Origin: Strongylocentrotus purpuratus
Taxonomy: Eukaryota; Echinodermata; Echinoidea; Camarodonta; Strongylocentrotidae
Assembly (NCBI RefSeq): GCF_000002235.5
Contig: NW_022145607.1
Location: 36,484,029 to 36,548,028, forward strand
Reading direction: 5' to 3'
Length of the DNA: 64,000 bases
Part shown: in pieces, positions 14,601-29,900 of the stretch
Numbering within the stretch: position 1 is the first letter of the stretch
Layout: each line of letters begins with the position of its first letter
Program-made: the position numbers and the translations under genes
Notes under the pieces: model-generated
Seen by the model: only the letters and a program-made list of their open reading frames with translations
Told to the model about the DNA's origin: nothing
Databases searched by the model: none

Positions 14601-17600
14601 ATAAAAACATCCCCAATTGGGAGCAGCAAAGTTGAAAAGTAGACGATTGTGGTGATATGAAATGTATTATTACTGATTCGCACACACCCATGACCTTATA
14701 AACCAATTAGAAGGCCATGATCTTAATAAGCCCTGTGCGTTGTAACTTTGGAATATTATAAGGAAATTAGGGGAAACGGGATTTTAAATCACAACCAATC
14801 CAAATATAACCTCTATCTGGTAATATCAACATGTTTTTCAAAACAAAATACAGTACACGGAACAACAATTTCTGATTATAAGCCAGAACTGCACATCGAT
14901 TTCCCATGATTTAAACAATTTATTATCTTCTGCGCATGTAGATTAACATGTTTAAAATCACTATCTTGATTCTCTCCCGGCTTATTGGCAGTGACCCTCA
15001 TGAGATCAAAATGAAGAAAATTGTACGGAATGTTATTAAGACGACATTGACGGAGACAATCACAATGAATTTTTAAACGATGAATGTCCATCCGTAATAG
15101 GTCCATGGTCAGAGGAAGAGAAATAGGGATAACAATGAAAGGATCAGCCTATGGAAATGAGAGAATTCTGTAGTCTACAGGTTGCAGGTGATTTGGAGTG
15201 TTTCACTAACACTAAGACATGTAGATCCATCATAAATGATTGATATTACGTTGAAGTGAACACTATACCTTGGATGAACCTTGCTGGTTTGTAGACCAAA
15301 ATACTGGAAGAGATTCCACACTGGTGTATCGCAACATGATGATCTGCAAAAAAAATCAACAATGTGTAACAAATATCATATTGTCATGGTCAGATAGGTT
15401 AATTATCAGACGAATACAAGATATTTGATCGTTTTGTATCCTGAAATAAAATAAAATTATATTTAGAAAAGTGTTGTTGAGAGAAAAAAAAATGAGATAA
15501 GTTTGAACTTCAAGGAGCGCTAATGCTGTTAGAAGTAATACCTACACAGCAGCTCAGTTGTTAATGATCGGTATCAGACAATACTGTACATGTAGATTTA
15601 AAAATTCTTTCATAAAATTCCTTTATTGATATCTAGAACAAACATAATTATCTAAAGGTTACGTGAATGTTAAAAACAAAAGACAATTTTCAAAGGAAGA
15701 TTTCACCATTAAAATTCTTAATACAATCAGGAGAGACTTGGTATTTTTCTAAGGAGTAGAACAAAATGCGAAGACAATAGATTAACAAAAATCTGTATTT
15801 TGTATGAAAAAATAAAATCTTGTTTTTCATTTTCAAATTTTGGCATGAGATACTGCAACTCAGACTTTCCCTTTTCAAAACAAATACCATACCACTAGCG
15901 GATTCAGCGTTTGAAAAAGAAATGGGTGTGTGTGCTGCGCCCTGGCACCGCGCCACAGCGCCACACCCCTACATCTGCAACTCAATACTACACATAGTAG
16001 ACTTACATATCAGCAGCAAGAAGAGTGAATCCTGCAGCGACGTCAGCAAGCTGTGAGGGTGGGGTCTGGGTAGTAGCATGCTGCTTCACAAACGGATAGA
16101 TGTGACTCCATAGAGCATCAGACGTTACTAAATACAAAAATCAATCATTCAATCAATCGGTCAGTCAATCAATCAATCTACTGACCAGTTAACTATTTAA
16201 TCAATCTAATCAATCAATTAACCAAGTAGTTAATTCCATTCAACTGAATTGTATTGTATAAGTAATATTTTATTTCATTTTGTTGCTTTTAAGCTACATT
16301 GAACATGTTGAATAATTATACTGAGTTAGACAGTACCACCTGTGCGCTTAGAAACGCCTGTATTAAGCGCCCTATCAATTTCATTATTATTAATCAATAA
16401 ATCAATGAATTAATTGATTAATCAGTCATTCAACTGACCAATGAATCCATTGAACGATCATGGCTATATACAGACTGTGAGAAAGGCATCCTTGGAAAGT
16501 GTTGAAACGTAGCAGTATCTGTCTGTTCTAGGCACTCTGTTTTAGATTTACTATTGTATTAGTGACATTTACAGCTTTTTTGTGGCTCTCTTCATCTGTA
16601 GACATTTTGTCTAATGTCTCTTGCAACAAAGTGAAATCTCATTCCCTTTACATGGACATGTACACGTCTTATTGATATCAAGACAATATTCCTAAGAAAA
16701 CAAGATACATTACCTTTGTATTTTGTCATTAATGGACTCAGCGTTTTTTCATTCGCTGGTTGATTGGTGAGCTGTTTGTAAAGGCTCCTGTAAAACAATA
16801 ATGAAATCATAATTGAGACTCTGTGAATGAAGATCTAATTAGGATTAGCGATAATCATCTTATAAAGAAGTTTAGTCGTGACATAATGCAGTTGTACTGT
16901 GCAATCTAACTAAGGTATTTCTAGGAACATTAAAGCCAGGATGCAGCAAGAAATCTCTATATACATTTAAAGGAATTTTTTCCCATTGGGTACATATTTT
17001 GGCAACCCGAGGCATGAGTGGCAGATGTAGAGTAATGGTATTGCTTAAGAACATTAAATCTCTTTCAGATATGCGGTCATAAACCATAGTGGTTCTTTCT
17101 AACACATATATTAATAAATGGCAACTGTGTACAACAAAGGTCTTGTGTGTGTGTTAACAGACCTCTGTGTTGTAAGATACAGAAATGGGAAGCATAGTAC
17201 TTGAGGTCATATTTTATATTATTTTTAAAAAATGCTGCAGTCTCTGTCTCATACCTGAATGAGGCTTTTATTGTCAAGGCAAGTAGCTGAACACAGTGAG
17301 GGGGTAATGTGTTAATGTGTGTATGAGAGGAAATGATTGAGAGATGGATAGAGAAGGGGAGAGGAAGGCAGAGAGACAAAATGAGAAAGAGGGAAGGGAG
17401 GAGGAGGGAGAGACCCGATAGAGAGACCTAGAGAATGAAAAAAAGGGATCAAAAGATTAAACTGACCTATGTCTTGCCATGGTAGTTTGTACAAACATGA
17501 GAACAGATCGGATCTCCTGCTCTCCTGCTGATGATAACAACTCTCCAAGACCACTAGCTGAAAAGATAAATAAAACAATCCTAATCTATGTTGATTATTA

Positions 17601-20600
17601 GTTTCAATGTAAAGTGGGTTCTATTATTTCTCAGAAACATACATGTACATCAATTAAGACTTGTCCATGAAAGATCTTCAAACATACTTTGATCGGGAAG
17701 GAGCATTCGTTTGGAAGCTTTATTGATGAGAAGTCGAATGTTTTCAACACCTTATCACAATTGTGAAAAGGAGACAGCTACAGTGGTTTGGGCATTAAAC
17801 TAGATAGAAGAATAGGATGGCAAACAACATCTTGCAAATATGAACTAATGTGAATAGAAAGGGGGGCAGACCAACTAGGAAATGGACTGGTAACATCAAG
17901 TAGTGGAAGGGCATGTCATATGAGCAGTTAACAAGAATGGCTGAAGACAGGAAATTATGGAGAACCTGTGTCTCAAGGTCCATTTCATAGTCGCCTAGGT
18001 GGCCTCTAAGCTATAGGACATAGATTAAAAGTTTATCACTCGAGTGTTAAAAATGGCTAATACTAAATTCACTGAAATTAATAAGTGATATAATCTTCAT
18101 GTGACTGACCAATGAACTTGTCCTCAGATAGATTGAGAAGGTTGCTAGAATCAATGACCTCTTGAACTCCTTCCAGGTAGCACACGATCAGATTCCAGCA
18201 ATCAGACTTCCTGAGAGTATCACACTTGATCTGATTGTAAGTTCTGTTCAAACACAATGCAATCAAATTTGTCGCATTCGTTACTGACTACATCAAAGAT
18301 TTATTGATTGTAAAGTATTCGGTATTGATTGTAAGTTTCCAGTATTGATTGTCAAGTATCCGGTATTGATTGTAAAATGTCCTGTATTGATTGCACAGTA
18401 TCACACTTGATCTGATTGTAAGTTCTGTTCAAACACAATTCAATCAAGTTTGATGAAGTACATGTATTTTGTCGCATTCGTTACTGACTACATCAAAGAT
18501 TTATTGGTTATAAAGTATCCGGTATTGATTGCAAAGTATACAATATTGATTGCACAGTGTACAATATTGATTGCACAGTATACAGTATTGATTTCACAAA
18601 TTATTGGGTTTGAGATGTATATTGATAGCTTCTTTAACCCTCCGTGTGTACCAATGTCGGTCTTGGGAAAGGCATTGAACCCCGCCCCAGTCTGGCTGAT
18701 GCTGGTTATCCCAAACATGTTCGGCTACGGCTGAGTTATCAGCTCGGCGGAGCCTGACATCCCTCTTATGCTCAGTGATTCTTTTGATCCCTTGTTGACC
18801 ATACATTGCGAGACAAACGAATGTCACTAGCGATATCATTTTCGATACTATATCCGCAATGAGTAATATATTTAGTATTATCCATTATTAATTGCACATT
18901 ATACAGTATTGATTGTATAGTATCCATTTCTTGTTGGGAATACATTTTGTAAGTGCATAAAACACATAGTTGTATATAACAACAATAACACCTACCATCA
19001 ACAAAAACATATTTCATACAGGGTACCCAAATTTATCCCATTCAATCCCCAATACGGGCGATGGCAAGAGCAACACAAAAAGTGGCCTTTGTAGACAGGA
19101 TCCTTTAGTACATGATTCAATGAGAAACCATTCTCAAGGGAAACAACAAATGTGGCCTTTGTAGACAGGTGGTCTTTGTAGACAGGTGGTCACTAAAGCA
19201 GGTTTGACTGTAGAAGTATATGTTGAGTTGATGTCTCACCTTACTACTGTATTGAAGGAGGTCATTAGCTTATCAGAAACAAGCTCAAGATCACACTGTC
19301 TTTCTTCATGAACCAGACACAGAGCAAGTAATCCTGTAAAATTAAAAGAAATTAATATTTAGCATTTATTATCCATTCAGAATTTTGTTTTCACTGGTAA
19401 AAGGTTTAGAGTTTAGGGCTAAAATTAAGCAAATATTCCAAACAGGCAAAGCTATCATTTAAACAATTTGAATATATAAATACTCAACATACTCTCTATT
19501 TTGTGTGTTGTTGTAAAAACACAACTTTATTTTGCATTAAGTATTAATGACCAGCCTACCTACATGTACATATAGATGTACATGTACTTCAAATATTAAG
19601 CTCATTTCTAGCTCCATAGAATTATCTGGATTACCAAAATTGCTCATCTCATACAAATCTAATACTTGAGTACGATGTCGATACGATAAAAAGAAACGGA
19701 AGAAAGAAACATTACTTTAATTGAATTCCTTATAGTCACACAAATTTCATCTGCCTTTAGTATATGACATATGACCAGTAAGTGGTGTAAAAGTCTTATT
19801 TTTTGGTTAATGTGCAGGTTTGGTAGATCATTACTAGCAATGCATGTATGACTACAAACCTGGGCAGGTATTTAATTTAATACTTATGACAGAAATAGGA
19901 GCATTTTACTCATTTTTTTTTGGCTTAGATACAATACTTAGCCAACTTCGGTATTCAGGTGAAACTTTTGGCTAAAGTATTTTACCCTAAATTTCAGCCA
20001 GCTCCCTACCAGACTTAAGCCATTTATTTTTTAATCATTGATTGACAGGCTTATGGTTTCACTTTTGATTGACCGTGTGATGTCACAATGCTTATCAGTA
20101 AGCGTTTTGCCATAAAGTCGGCATGCGAAAGAAAATCGCTTAAATGTGATCTGAATACATGAAAGACATTTTACTTAGCTCAACCGAGTCTTTAAAAAAG
20201 TGTTAAAGTGAATAAAGGCCCTGAATTCAAGATTCTCTGACGGGAGGCACAAAAACCAACACATCTCTGACAAGCAAGGAAGCAAACAGACAACAACAAA
20301 AAAACAAGCAATGGATATACCTCTCCAGATCAAGAGCTGTCTGCTGATGTTTGTGTTGGTGACTGGAACCAGATCAACAAAGTCAAGTACTCGGATTGTC
20401 TGTCATGAAACAGGTAGAAACAGAGAGAGAGAGAAGGAGAGAGAGGGGGGGGGGGGAGAGAAGATAGATAGATAGATAGATAGAGAAAAAGGGGGGGGGC
20501 AAGAAATGGGATGGCAGATAAGGCAAAAGATATGATATAAACCATTGTGCCATAAATTTAATATACATGCACCACATGCCTGTATCTGGCCACATGATTT

Positions 20601-23600
20601 CAATAAAAAAAGTTGTTATATCATATTGAGATTTAACACTCTGAAAACAGACAAACACACATACCATTAAAAAGGATTGTTTATTTAATGATAACTCATA
20701 TGTTGGCCATTCTCCTAATCTGTTCACACTGCTTGAAGTCTTTGGCGAAATACATGCCTATGGCTAAACATATATGCTTTTTTTTCTGATCAATGTTTCC
20801 TTCTCAATCAAAGTATGGTGAAGAATTTTATATGTATGCGCCACTATTTAAAAAAAAGAAAAAAAGAAATGAACCAAATCTGGTGAATATTTGTAACAGC
20901 ATTCAAATAAATATACTTTGTCCATGCACTATATTATTTCACAAACATAAAATAAGAAACACTGAATATTTCCACAATCAGTAATAGAGTTAACAATCAT
21001 GATCCAGCTCTCACCAATGATGAAAGGTCAACCAAGAGGGCAAGGGTCAAGAAGAGGTCAAAGAAATGTTGCAGACCAATGTCACCCAGCTCCTGCATGG
21101 TACGACTGTGAAACTTGGAATACAATCTGGAAGAAACAATTAATTCAAAATGAGATAAAATCTTACATTCATAATACCATGTCACTATGTTAACAGTATT
21201 CTAACATGGAAAATAAATGAAATGAATTGAGTTTAGGTTAATGATTCTTTTCATGTCATAGTGGTCCCCTTGGTAATACTTGGTAATGTATTGATTACAA
21301 AATTACCAAATAACTTTGACATGCCTCATTGTGTGAAGCTGAAATGGTAGAGTGGTTCATTCACTTGACTCTCAATCAAAGGGTTGACGGTTCAAATCCT
21401 AGCCCAGAACTAATGTCCTTTGGCAAGATATTAATCCACATCTTCTACCCTCCACCACGGTAGGTACCTGGCAATTGCTGGGGTAATAATAATTGCAGGA
21501 TCTTCAGGAAAAACAGCACTGAAACTGATGAGGCTACCCTGGGTAAGAAGTGAATATTATTATTATTACATAACATGTAATGTACCTACCTTCCTTGTAG
21601 CTGTTTCCATGCCTGTGTGTTATTAGCTGCGTTCCATTTCGTCATCTTACAAGCCAAGATACGGAGGAAGAGATGAAAACTCGTCTCCTGCCCACCACTG
21701 AATAAACAAAGAAATTTAAACTTCTCAAAACGATTAGGAATAATCTCCTATTGACTAATCATATACGGTATTCACATAATGACAATACTGCATCAAGGAC
21801 GAAACAAACAGTTTAACCTGCTTAACCCTATTTAGTCCGGGGGGGGGCTTCAGAAGCCCCCCCCCCCCCTCAACATTTTTCGCGATAATTTTTTAACGCA
21901 AGAAAATCTTGCACTGAAATTTTGTGACTTTTCTCTTTCGAGTCTTGCGCATTTTTTGAAAGAAATTTTTCATAAATCGGACCTACCATTACAAAGTCAT
22001 GTGTCCTTTTGTCTTTGCATGTCAGCCCGAAAATCGCTCATTTTTGTGATTTGTGTACAAAACATGGAAATCCCATTTTTCAAATAAAGAGATAAAACAT
22101 TGGTTATTTGGTCTTGTTTCTAGTTAAGGTGTTTATTTTGGGGTCAAAATAGTTGAATTATAGTTGGAAATGAAATAAAACAACAAAAACAATAAAATAC
22201 ATAAGTTAAAAAAACAAAGAAATACATAAGAAATTATCAAAACAATAGATACTATAAGGAATAACCCTGGTTATTTAATTTTTTGTGTTGTATTATTATT
22301 CCAAATGGTCTAACAAATATATGTAGTGAAAAAGAATGCCTAAATATGAATAATGTCTGATTTATGGGCAAAAATGTGAATTTTATGACCTTATTTGCAT
22401 AAATTACCATAAATATGCAAATGAGTGAATTTTTCAAAAAAAATTTAACTTACCATAGTATTCTATACACTTCACTTGACATGTATGCAAATTTTCGTGG
22501 CAATCGGTCGTTTCACGACCGAGATCATGGGTGGGGGGGTGGGGGGGGGGGGGGGGCTTAAAGCCCCCCCCCCCCCACCCCCCGGGCTATGCAGTTTCAA
22601 AATAGCCCGAGCTAAATAGGGTTAAGGCACCCTCCTGAATAGAAAGACCACCTGTCTACACAGACCAATTTTTTGCTGTGGTCCTTAAACAGAATTTCTT
22701 ATTGAAACACGTACATAAAGACCACATTTATTGTCTTCCTTGCACGGTCTTTACACACAGGTTTCACTGCATTCATATATTCACATATGACAATACTGCA
22801 TCTAGGTCACTACATAGGAGGGAAGTATATCTGTCCAGAAAATGTGTGCAAGACTTGATGCAACAAGCCACAAAAGTTTACCCAAACATATATTTGGCCA
22901 ATGCTACAAATTTGAGGGTTCAACTCTTTCCAAATTGTTTTCAAAATGGCTGACAGTGATATCTCAAGTATAGATTTCTAAAGGTATACCATTATTGCTA
23001 AAATCCAGGTACTGAATGCAATGTATGGTGGAGCTGGACCTTGAATAAATCCTTAGAAAAGCAGAATTCAAGCAGCAGAAATGCTGGTTCTTAAGAAGCA
23101 TGCCTAGGATACCTTACACTGACTGAGCCTGATTGGTTCATGCTTGGAGAGTTCAAATACAAAGGTCTATTCTGATTGGCTAAATGTAGCAAAGTTTTAG
23201 GTGTATCTCATAAAATATACATCTTTACTGGCAATTGCTAGCAGAGCTTAAAAGTGTTTGATATACTTTTTTTTAGAAAGGATAAACATGTAGTATACAG
23301 ACTGTTCCAACGGTTAAAGAAACATGTATACCCCCTCATCAGCAACTGTGCATTCTGATTGGAATAAACCAGGAATAAGTAATCAGAAGACGGATTCTAA
23401 GTGGTTAAATATCAGAAGTATTGTGTTTGTTTGTAATATGGGATCAAGTGAAATCATTGGTGACTTGGTGTAATTTCTTACCTCGAGTTCTGATCATCAC
23501 AACGTTTCTTGCAAGTCTGAAACCATCCCAGTGCTGATTTACTGAAAGACAGGAATAAAACCATAAATGAAACATTTATACATTAAACCAAGAAAACGAT

Positions 23601-26600
23601 AATCAAATTAAAATTTCTTGAAAAGTGCTGATATATATCACAAAGCAGGTACTCATGATGCTCCAGTTACAAGTAAGGCTACCAACAGGTGCTCACAGCA
23701 TTCAGGAAATTCCTTTTTACCAGATAATGCCTGATATTCTCTTTGTGAAGCCATGACTGAATGCATCAAAGATAACTTCATTGAATGTTTTGGTGGATGC
23801 AATCTACGATCAAAAGCCAATAACCTATAATACGGTAAAAATATGAGTTTAAAAAAAATATTTAAAAAAAAAAAAAATGTTAAATTTTTTTTGTTTTTGG
23901 TTGTTGTTGTGAAAAATGAGATCCAAAAGTTTGAACAAATTGCACTTGTGTTAAGATAACTATTACATATCAAATAGAAAATCTGCCTGATTGAGGTTTA
24001 ATAGTCACCTGAAATGTGAAGCCTTTTGGTCTGAAAAAAAAAGGCACAGGCTACATATTGCATATTAATTTATGATGATATTGTCATTTGACATACCTGA
24101 TAGTTGCCAGACCCTGTATGCCTTGCCCTGGAACGGTAAGACGATGATTCTGAAAGAAAAAATTTGAACATATGGGAGAACTCATTAATTCTCACTGAAG
24201 ATGCAATGTACGAAAATATCACACCCTTGGTGTAGCCTATAAGTAATATAAGCCTATAAGGGCAATATTTGACATGCGTTTCTTTTCTTGGTAGTGTTTC
24301 TGCCTAATTTTCGTCATCTAATTTTACTCGTAGGAACCCTGACTATGTGATATAACTGGTTTGCACTGTTCTTAGGAAGTAATCAGGCTATTTGTACCAC
24401 ATGTAAGTAACAGATCAGTGGCTAACTTTGGCACACACCAAAACCATAATATAGAATGGCACTGGTCCATCCCTGACATAATTTTGTCTGATGTCTTTGA
24501 TTGGTGAAAATGCATATTTCTCACATAAAAATAACAATACTTCTGGATTTATATAGCATTTAATATGGAATACTGTCTCTTAGTGCTTAACATACCAGTT
24601 TCCTATAGAAGTGATCCCAGAGACTGATAAGAATCTTTGTATGTGGCTCCCATAGCTGACACAGGACCAGGAGGTGTCTAAGATAGGACAGGAGCTTAGC
24701 CTCCGATGTTTCAGCATCCTGTCAAAAAAAAAATTAAATGTTTATATAGCTTCTACCACTGTGGTACTCTGAAATACTGTAAACTCTGTTATTTTTATGT
24801 GAATAATTTTTTGCGCTGAGCGACCCCAAAACATATTCGCTGGTTCTTAAATTCGTGTTGCAAGCAATTCAGCCCGTTCAAAACATGCATAAGAAGTCAT
24901 GCATATATTTCCGCGAGTTCTAAAATTTGTGCTTGCTGATCTTAGCACGAAATCCACAAAAAGAACTGTAAAACTGCAAATATTTTTAATTTTACAGTAC
25001 TTGTTTAAATTCTCTAATATTTGTGTACTCTTTTAGTACTAACCAGTTACCATGGTAAGCAGTAAGGTCCATGGTAAGAAAAGGCAAAGTGTGTAGGCTT
25101 ATAAGAAAGTATACATTGGTACAATCTCAGACTAACGAAGGAAGACTGAGCCAACCTGTGTTTAATCTACAGACAGTGTCTCTCTTGAGCCAACAGTCTT
25201 TATTTGGAGACAAGGAAGTAGGAGTGGAAGACCTTACTTTGCATGGCAAGGACTTGCCATATTCATGCTATCAATGGACACTTATTGGAGGTTGTGCATA
25301 ATTTTGAAATAGATTAACAATCCCAGAAAACACTGAAATTGTTAAATACTAACACTTAAAATTCTTTAAAGGTAAAGACCAGTTATGGTCATGCGATTGC
25401 ATTGTGAAAGAAACGTTGTGAAATCGATCAGAAAAGGTTGATCATCTAGCATATAAGTACTGGTGTGTACTGCAAGGTTCTGGAATCATCAAAATGATAA
25501 GAAATATGGCCCAGTCTTTGTAAAGTTACAAGCACTGTACACAGAAAGATATATATGGGACTATACGCACACATGCGTTTATCTCTCACAGACCATGTAG
25601 ATAAACTAATTTACCAAATATATCAATTAGTAGGCGGTTTCCCGGCAAAATTGTTATCATCATGTATTAGTCAAAACATATTCTTTCACATGATTGGTAA
25701 TAAGAGCTTCCATTTCATGTTTTGAAATTGGGGCGTTTCTAATACTGGTCTTTTACCTTTAATATACACATACATCTAGAATAAAAGTTAACAAAACTAC
25801 ATGCATAACATTGGTACCACAACTACGGTGTAGATTGGCAAAATACTGCACAAATTTTCATTTTTAGAATTTGTTCTGGCTATTTAAAATGAAAATACAT
25901 CACCTACAGTACGGGATTTCAAAACTTGTTAATCCCTCACCTTAGACAAGACTTTCTTGAGAATATCCTCTACCAAGTACCAGGGACTCCTACTAATCGG
26001 CTGATAGAAGGAAAGGAAAGAACACATTTCAATATTATTTTAAGACATTTTATTTAACCATAAACGATAACCATAACAAAAACATACAAACAATAAAACA
26101 AAAACACAGTATGGAATACGGAAAGGACCCATAGAAAAGCAAATGCTTGTGAGGAATCGCCCTCAAAGAGAGAGAGAGAGAAAAAAAATACCAAGTAGAT
26201 AGAGGTACTGGATGACATGACATGGAAAGTACTGTATGCTCTCATGAATATAAAATATTTGATATACAGCAGGTCAATGGTGCAATTAAACCATCATCCT
26301 CAAACTGTGATACCCTAATTTTCTAGATGACACTGATATTAAATGACAAAGGCATTGATAACAACAATACTATTGCACAGCTGGGCACTTATAGGCCTCC
26401 GGGTCACCTGGGCACCCGAAATGTCAAGTTTTTAACATTGGGATCATGCATACACACTCTAAAAAATTCATTTATGGACATTCTACTCCGAAAATAATAA
26501 TTTAAAGCTATAAAATTTTGCATTTTTTCACCTTTTTGACCAAGTTATTACCCGTTTTTTTTTTTTTCATAGACAAAACATTTTATCAGAACAATGTAGC

Positions 26601-26911
26601 ATTAAAAGAAAATATTATTATTGCCAATTTGAAGGACAGCATGTGATCAGTTTAGCCCCTTATGAGTCGTATCTTGAAAGGGTTAACTTCAAGTGTAAAT
26701 GTTTGTAGGAATGACGAGTGTGTGACTAGTACCTGTGTAGTTTCTTGTCCTGTCTTGTCATAGCGATAGAGAGATGCTAGTTGCTGCAGTAACCACCAGC
26801 ATAGACCTTCAGCATCCTTGGCCGTCGTCACTCCTATAAGGAACAGTCATCCACAGGACAATGATGCATAGATTAGTACCATTGTGATTACAACTCCTTG
26901 CATGCCACTGG

Positions 26912-26967
<56 letters not shown>

Positions 26968-29900
26968 TATCATCATCATCATCATTATCATCATAATCAT
27001 AATAATAATTATTGTGAAGATTAACTACATACATAACCACCTTGCAGACCTTTAAAGTCTTAAACCTCACCGCTGTATCAAGAAAAATAGGCTTCATTTT
27101 GTGAAATATATCATATATATAACATTGGAATTGGGCAGAATAAAAACATCTAGCACTGGAAATTGATAACTACTTACTATACACGGTTGCCTATAAAGTA
27201 GGAATAATTTCTTTATGGCTTTTCATGCAATAAGTTTGACAATGTGGTTAATTCTTGATTGAAATGTTTATATCTTCTCAAAACGTTATTGATCAATCTC
27301 TACAACTCTTCAGATTGATCAATAAAGTTATGAGAAGATATATACTCTATCTATCATGAATAAACCATGTTGTCACAATCACTTCATTAAAAAAGGTTTT
27401 TTTTTTTTTAAAGTATTCCAAATTTATGGGCAACAGTGTAGAATGATGTTTGAGAAGAATTAAAAATGCAAACTTATAAAGATGAGGAAAAACGGGAAGA
27501 GAAACTAGAACTGATTATTGACAGGCATAAAATGTGTTTTCAATGTAATTTTTTCTGCATGCTCATTGTTTATTGCAGAGAACAAGTACTTCATCCCGGA
27601 AGACTATCTAAATCATACATGTTCTATATACAAATTTCACTTGCGTGGCACAAGTTTCTATGAAAGTGAAATGTACTAAGGTTACTATGGTAACACCCAC
27701 CTCCTTGCGGTTGTTGATCAGTCTTCTCTACTAGAGGACACAATAGCTGATGAAGGGTGCCCCAAAATGACTGTAAAAGATTCAAATATCATTATAAATT
27801 CATGATCATGTGCCCCAAAATGACTGTAAAAGATTCAAATATCATTATAAATTCATGATCATGTGCCCCAAAACGACTGTAAAAGATTCAAATATCATTA
27901 TAAATTCATGATCATGTGCCCCAAAACGACTGTAAAAGATTCAAATATCATTATAAATTCATGATCATGTGCCCCAAAACGACTGTAAAAGATTCAAATA
28001 TCATTATAAATTCATGATCATGTACAATAATTTAATAAAGATTTGTGGAGATAAAAATCAATAAATGTAAAAAACATTTTTTTCTTTTTGAAAGTTATCT
28101 TTAGGTTAAGCCCTCAAACCCTTCACTATGAAACAAAATATCATTCATGACTTATTACTGTGATGTACTCGGTTGTTACTTTTAAAGGTAAAGACCAGTT
28201 ATGGTCATGCGATTGCATTGTGAAAGAAACGTTGTGAAATCGATCAGAAAAGGTTGATCATCTAGCATAGATGTACTGCAATATTCTGGAATCATCAAAA
28301 TGATAAGAAATTTGGCTAAGTCTTCATAAAGTTTAAGCACTGTACACAGAAAGATGTATATGGGACTACACACACGTGCGCAACATGTGTATTTCATATC
28401 TCTCAACAGGCAAGAGATACACTAATTTACCAATTATATCAATTAGTAGGTGGTTTCCCGTCAAAAATTTTATGATCATGTAATATTCAAAACATATTCT
28501 TTCACATGATTGGTAATTAGAGCTTCCATTTTATTTTTTGAAATTGGGGCGTTTCCAATACTGGTCTTTACCTTTAAGCAAATTTCATTAGACCAAATCC
28601 ATGTGCCTTATCGATACTATGTCTACATCAACCTTTGTGAAATAGAGATGAATTTAAAATTATGAAAAACTCTGACCTCCATATCATTTTTATCTCGGAT
28701 TCCCACTCCTTGCATACATACAATTATATATAAGGAAATAAAAGAGTCTTTCATCTAAGGTTGTAGTTTTTGTTGCAGTTCCTAAAATTCCAATGCAAAT
28801 TCTAAAAAAGGAAGCAAATATATTTTCTTTTTCATTTAGGCTCAGTTGAGAATATTGTAAATGTAGAAATATTTGCGGTACATTATTTTTCACATATTTC
28901 GCGCTAAGATTGGCAAGCGCGAATTTTAGAACTCGCGAAAATATAAGCATGACTTATTATGCATGTTGTGAATGGGCTGAATTGTGTGCAACTCTAATTT
29001 AAGACCCCGTGAATATGTTTTGGGATCGCTCAGCGCGAAAAATTAATCAGGCTAAAATAACAGCGTTTACAGTATGAAAGGCATGGCAACACAAGCATAT
29101 GCAAATGTGTTCACTCAACTTGCAATTGGGCAGACTTACCGTGGCTGAGTTTTTTTTTTTAAATAGCTTTTTCTTCTCAAGTTCTTTTGTTGAAGCGTTG
29201 GGCAGACTTACCGTGGCTGAGTTGTTCATGTGTCTATGATCCAGCAGATGGATGAGAAGAAGCCACATCTCTCTCAGACAGGTACATGGGAAGAGAGATG
29301 TCTGATGGACTTCAGTCAGAGATAGCTGCCAGTGAATAACACCATAACATTCTTAAAGTCTTTCAGATAAGTTAATAGCCCTACTAAGATAGAAATGTCT
29401 GATGGAATATATTCACAGATAGCTGCCAGTAAATAACATCATAACATTCTCAAAATCTTTCGAATAAGTTATTAACGACACAAGGTCAATTGTCATTGTC
29501 TTTTGTGGGCAGTGAATTTTGGAATAGATTACCTGTTGATGTCAGACTGACAAGGTCTAGAAATAGGTTTCGGAATTCTGTTACAAGTCATTTGTTGAAT
29601 AATTCATGAATGAAATATCAAGTTTACAAAATTCATAAATCATATTTTACATTATTAGTTTGTATATTGTAAGACATTGTTGAGTACTGATTCTTGTTTT
29701 TTCTAAGTATCGATTGTAACAGTAAATTCATTATTTTTTGTTTTGTTACGTTACGTTCTCTAAACTGATATGTACCAAAATACTTTGTTTAGCTGTTTAA
29801 GGGGTTAGGCTCGACTAGCACATGTGCTATTATCTGGCCCCTTATACCAACCAATAGTTTCTCTTTCTGTATATGTAATTATTGTATAAAATGTATGGAA

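Noticed and set aside
26809..27097. Poly-Met and poly-Asp frames
   Set aside because: Translations of the (ATC)n microsatellite.
27758..28022. Regular 53-bp repeats as a possible CRISPR array
   Set aside because: Direct head-to-tail copies with no unique spacers, in an animal intron.
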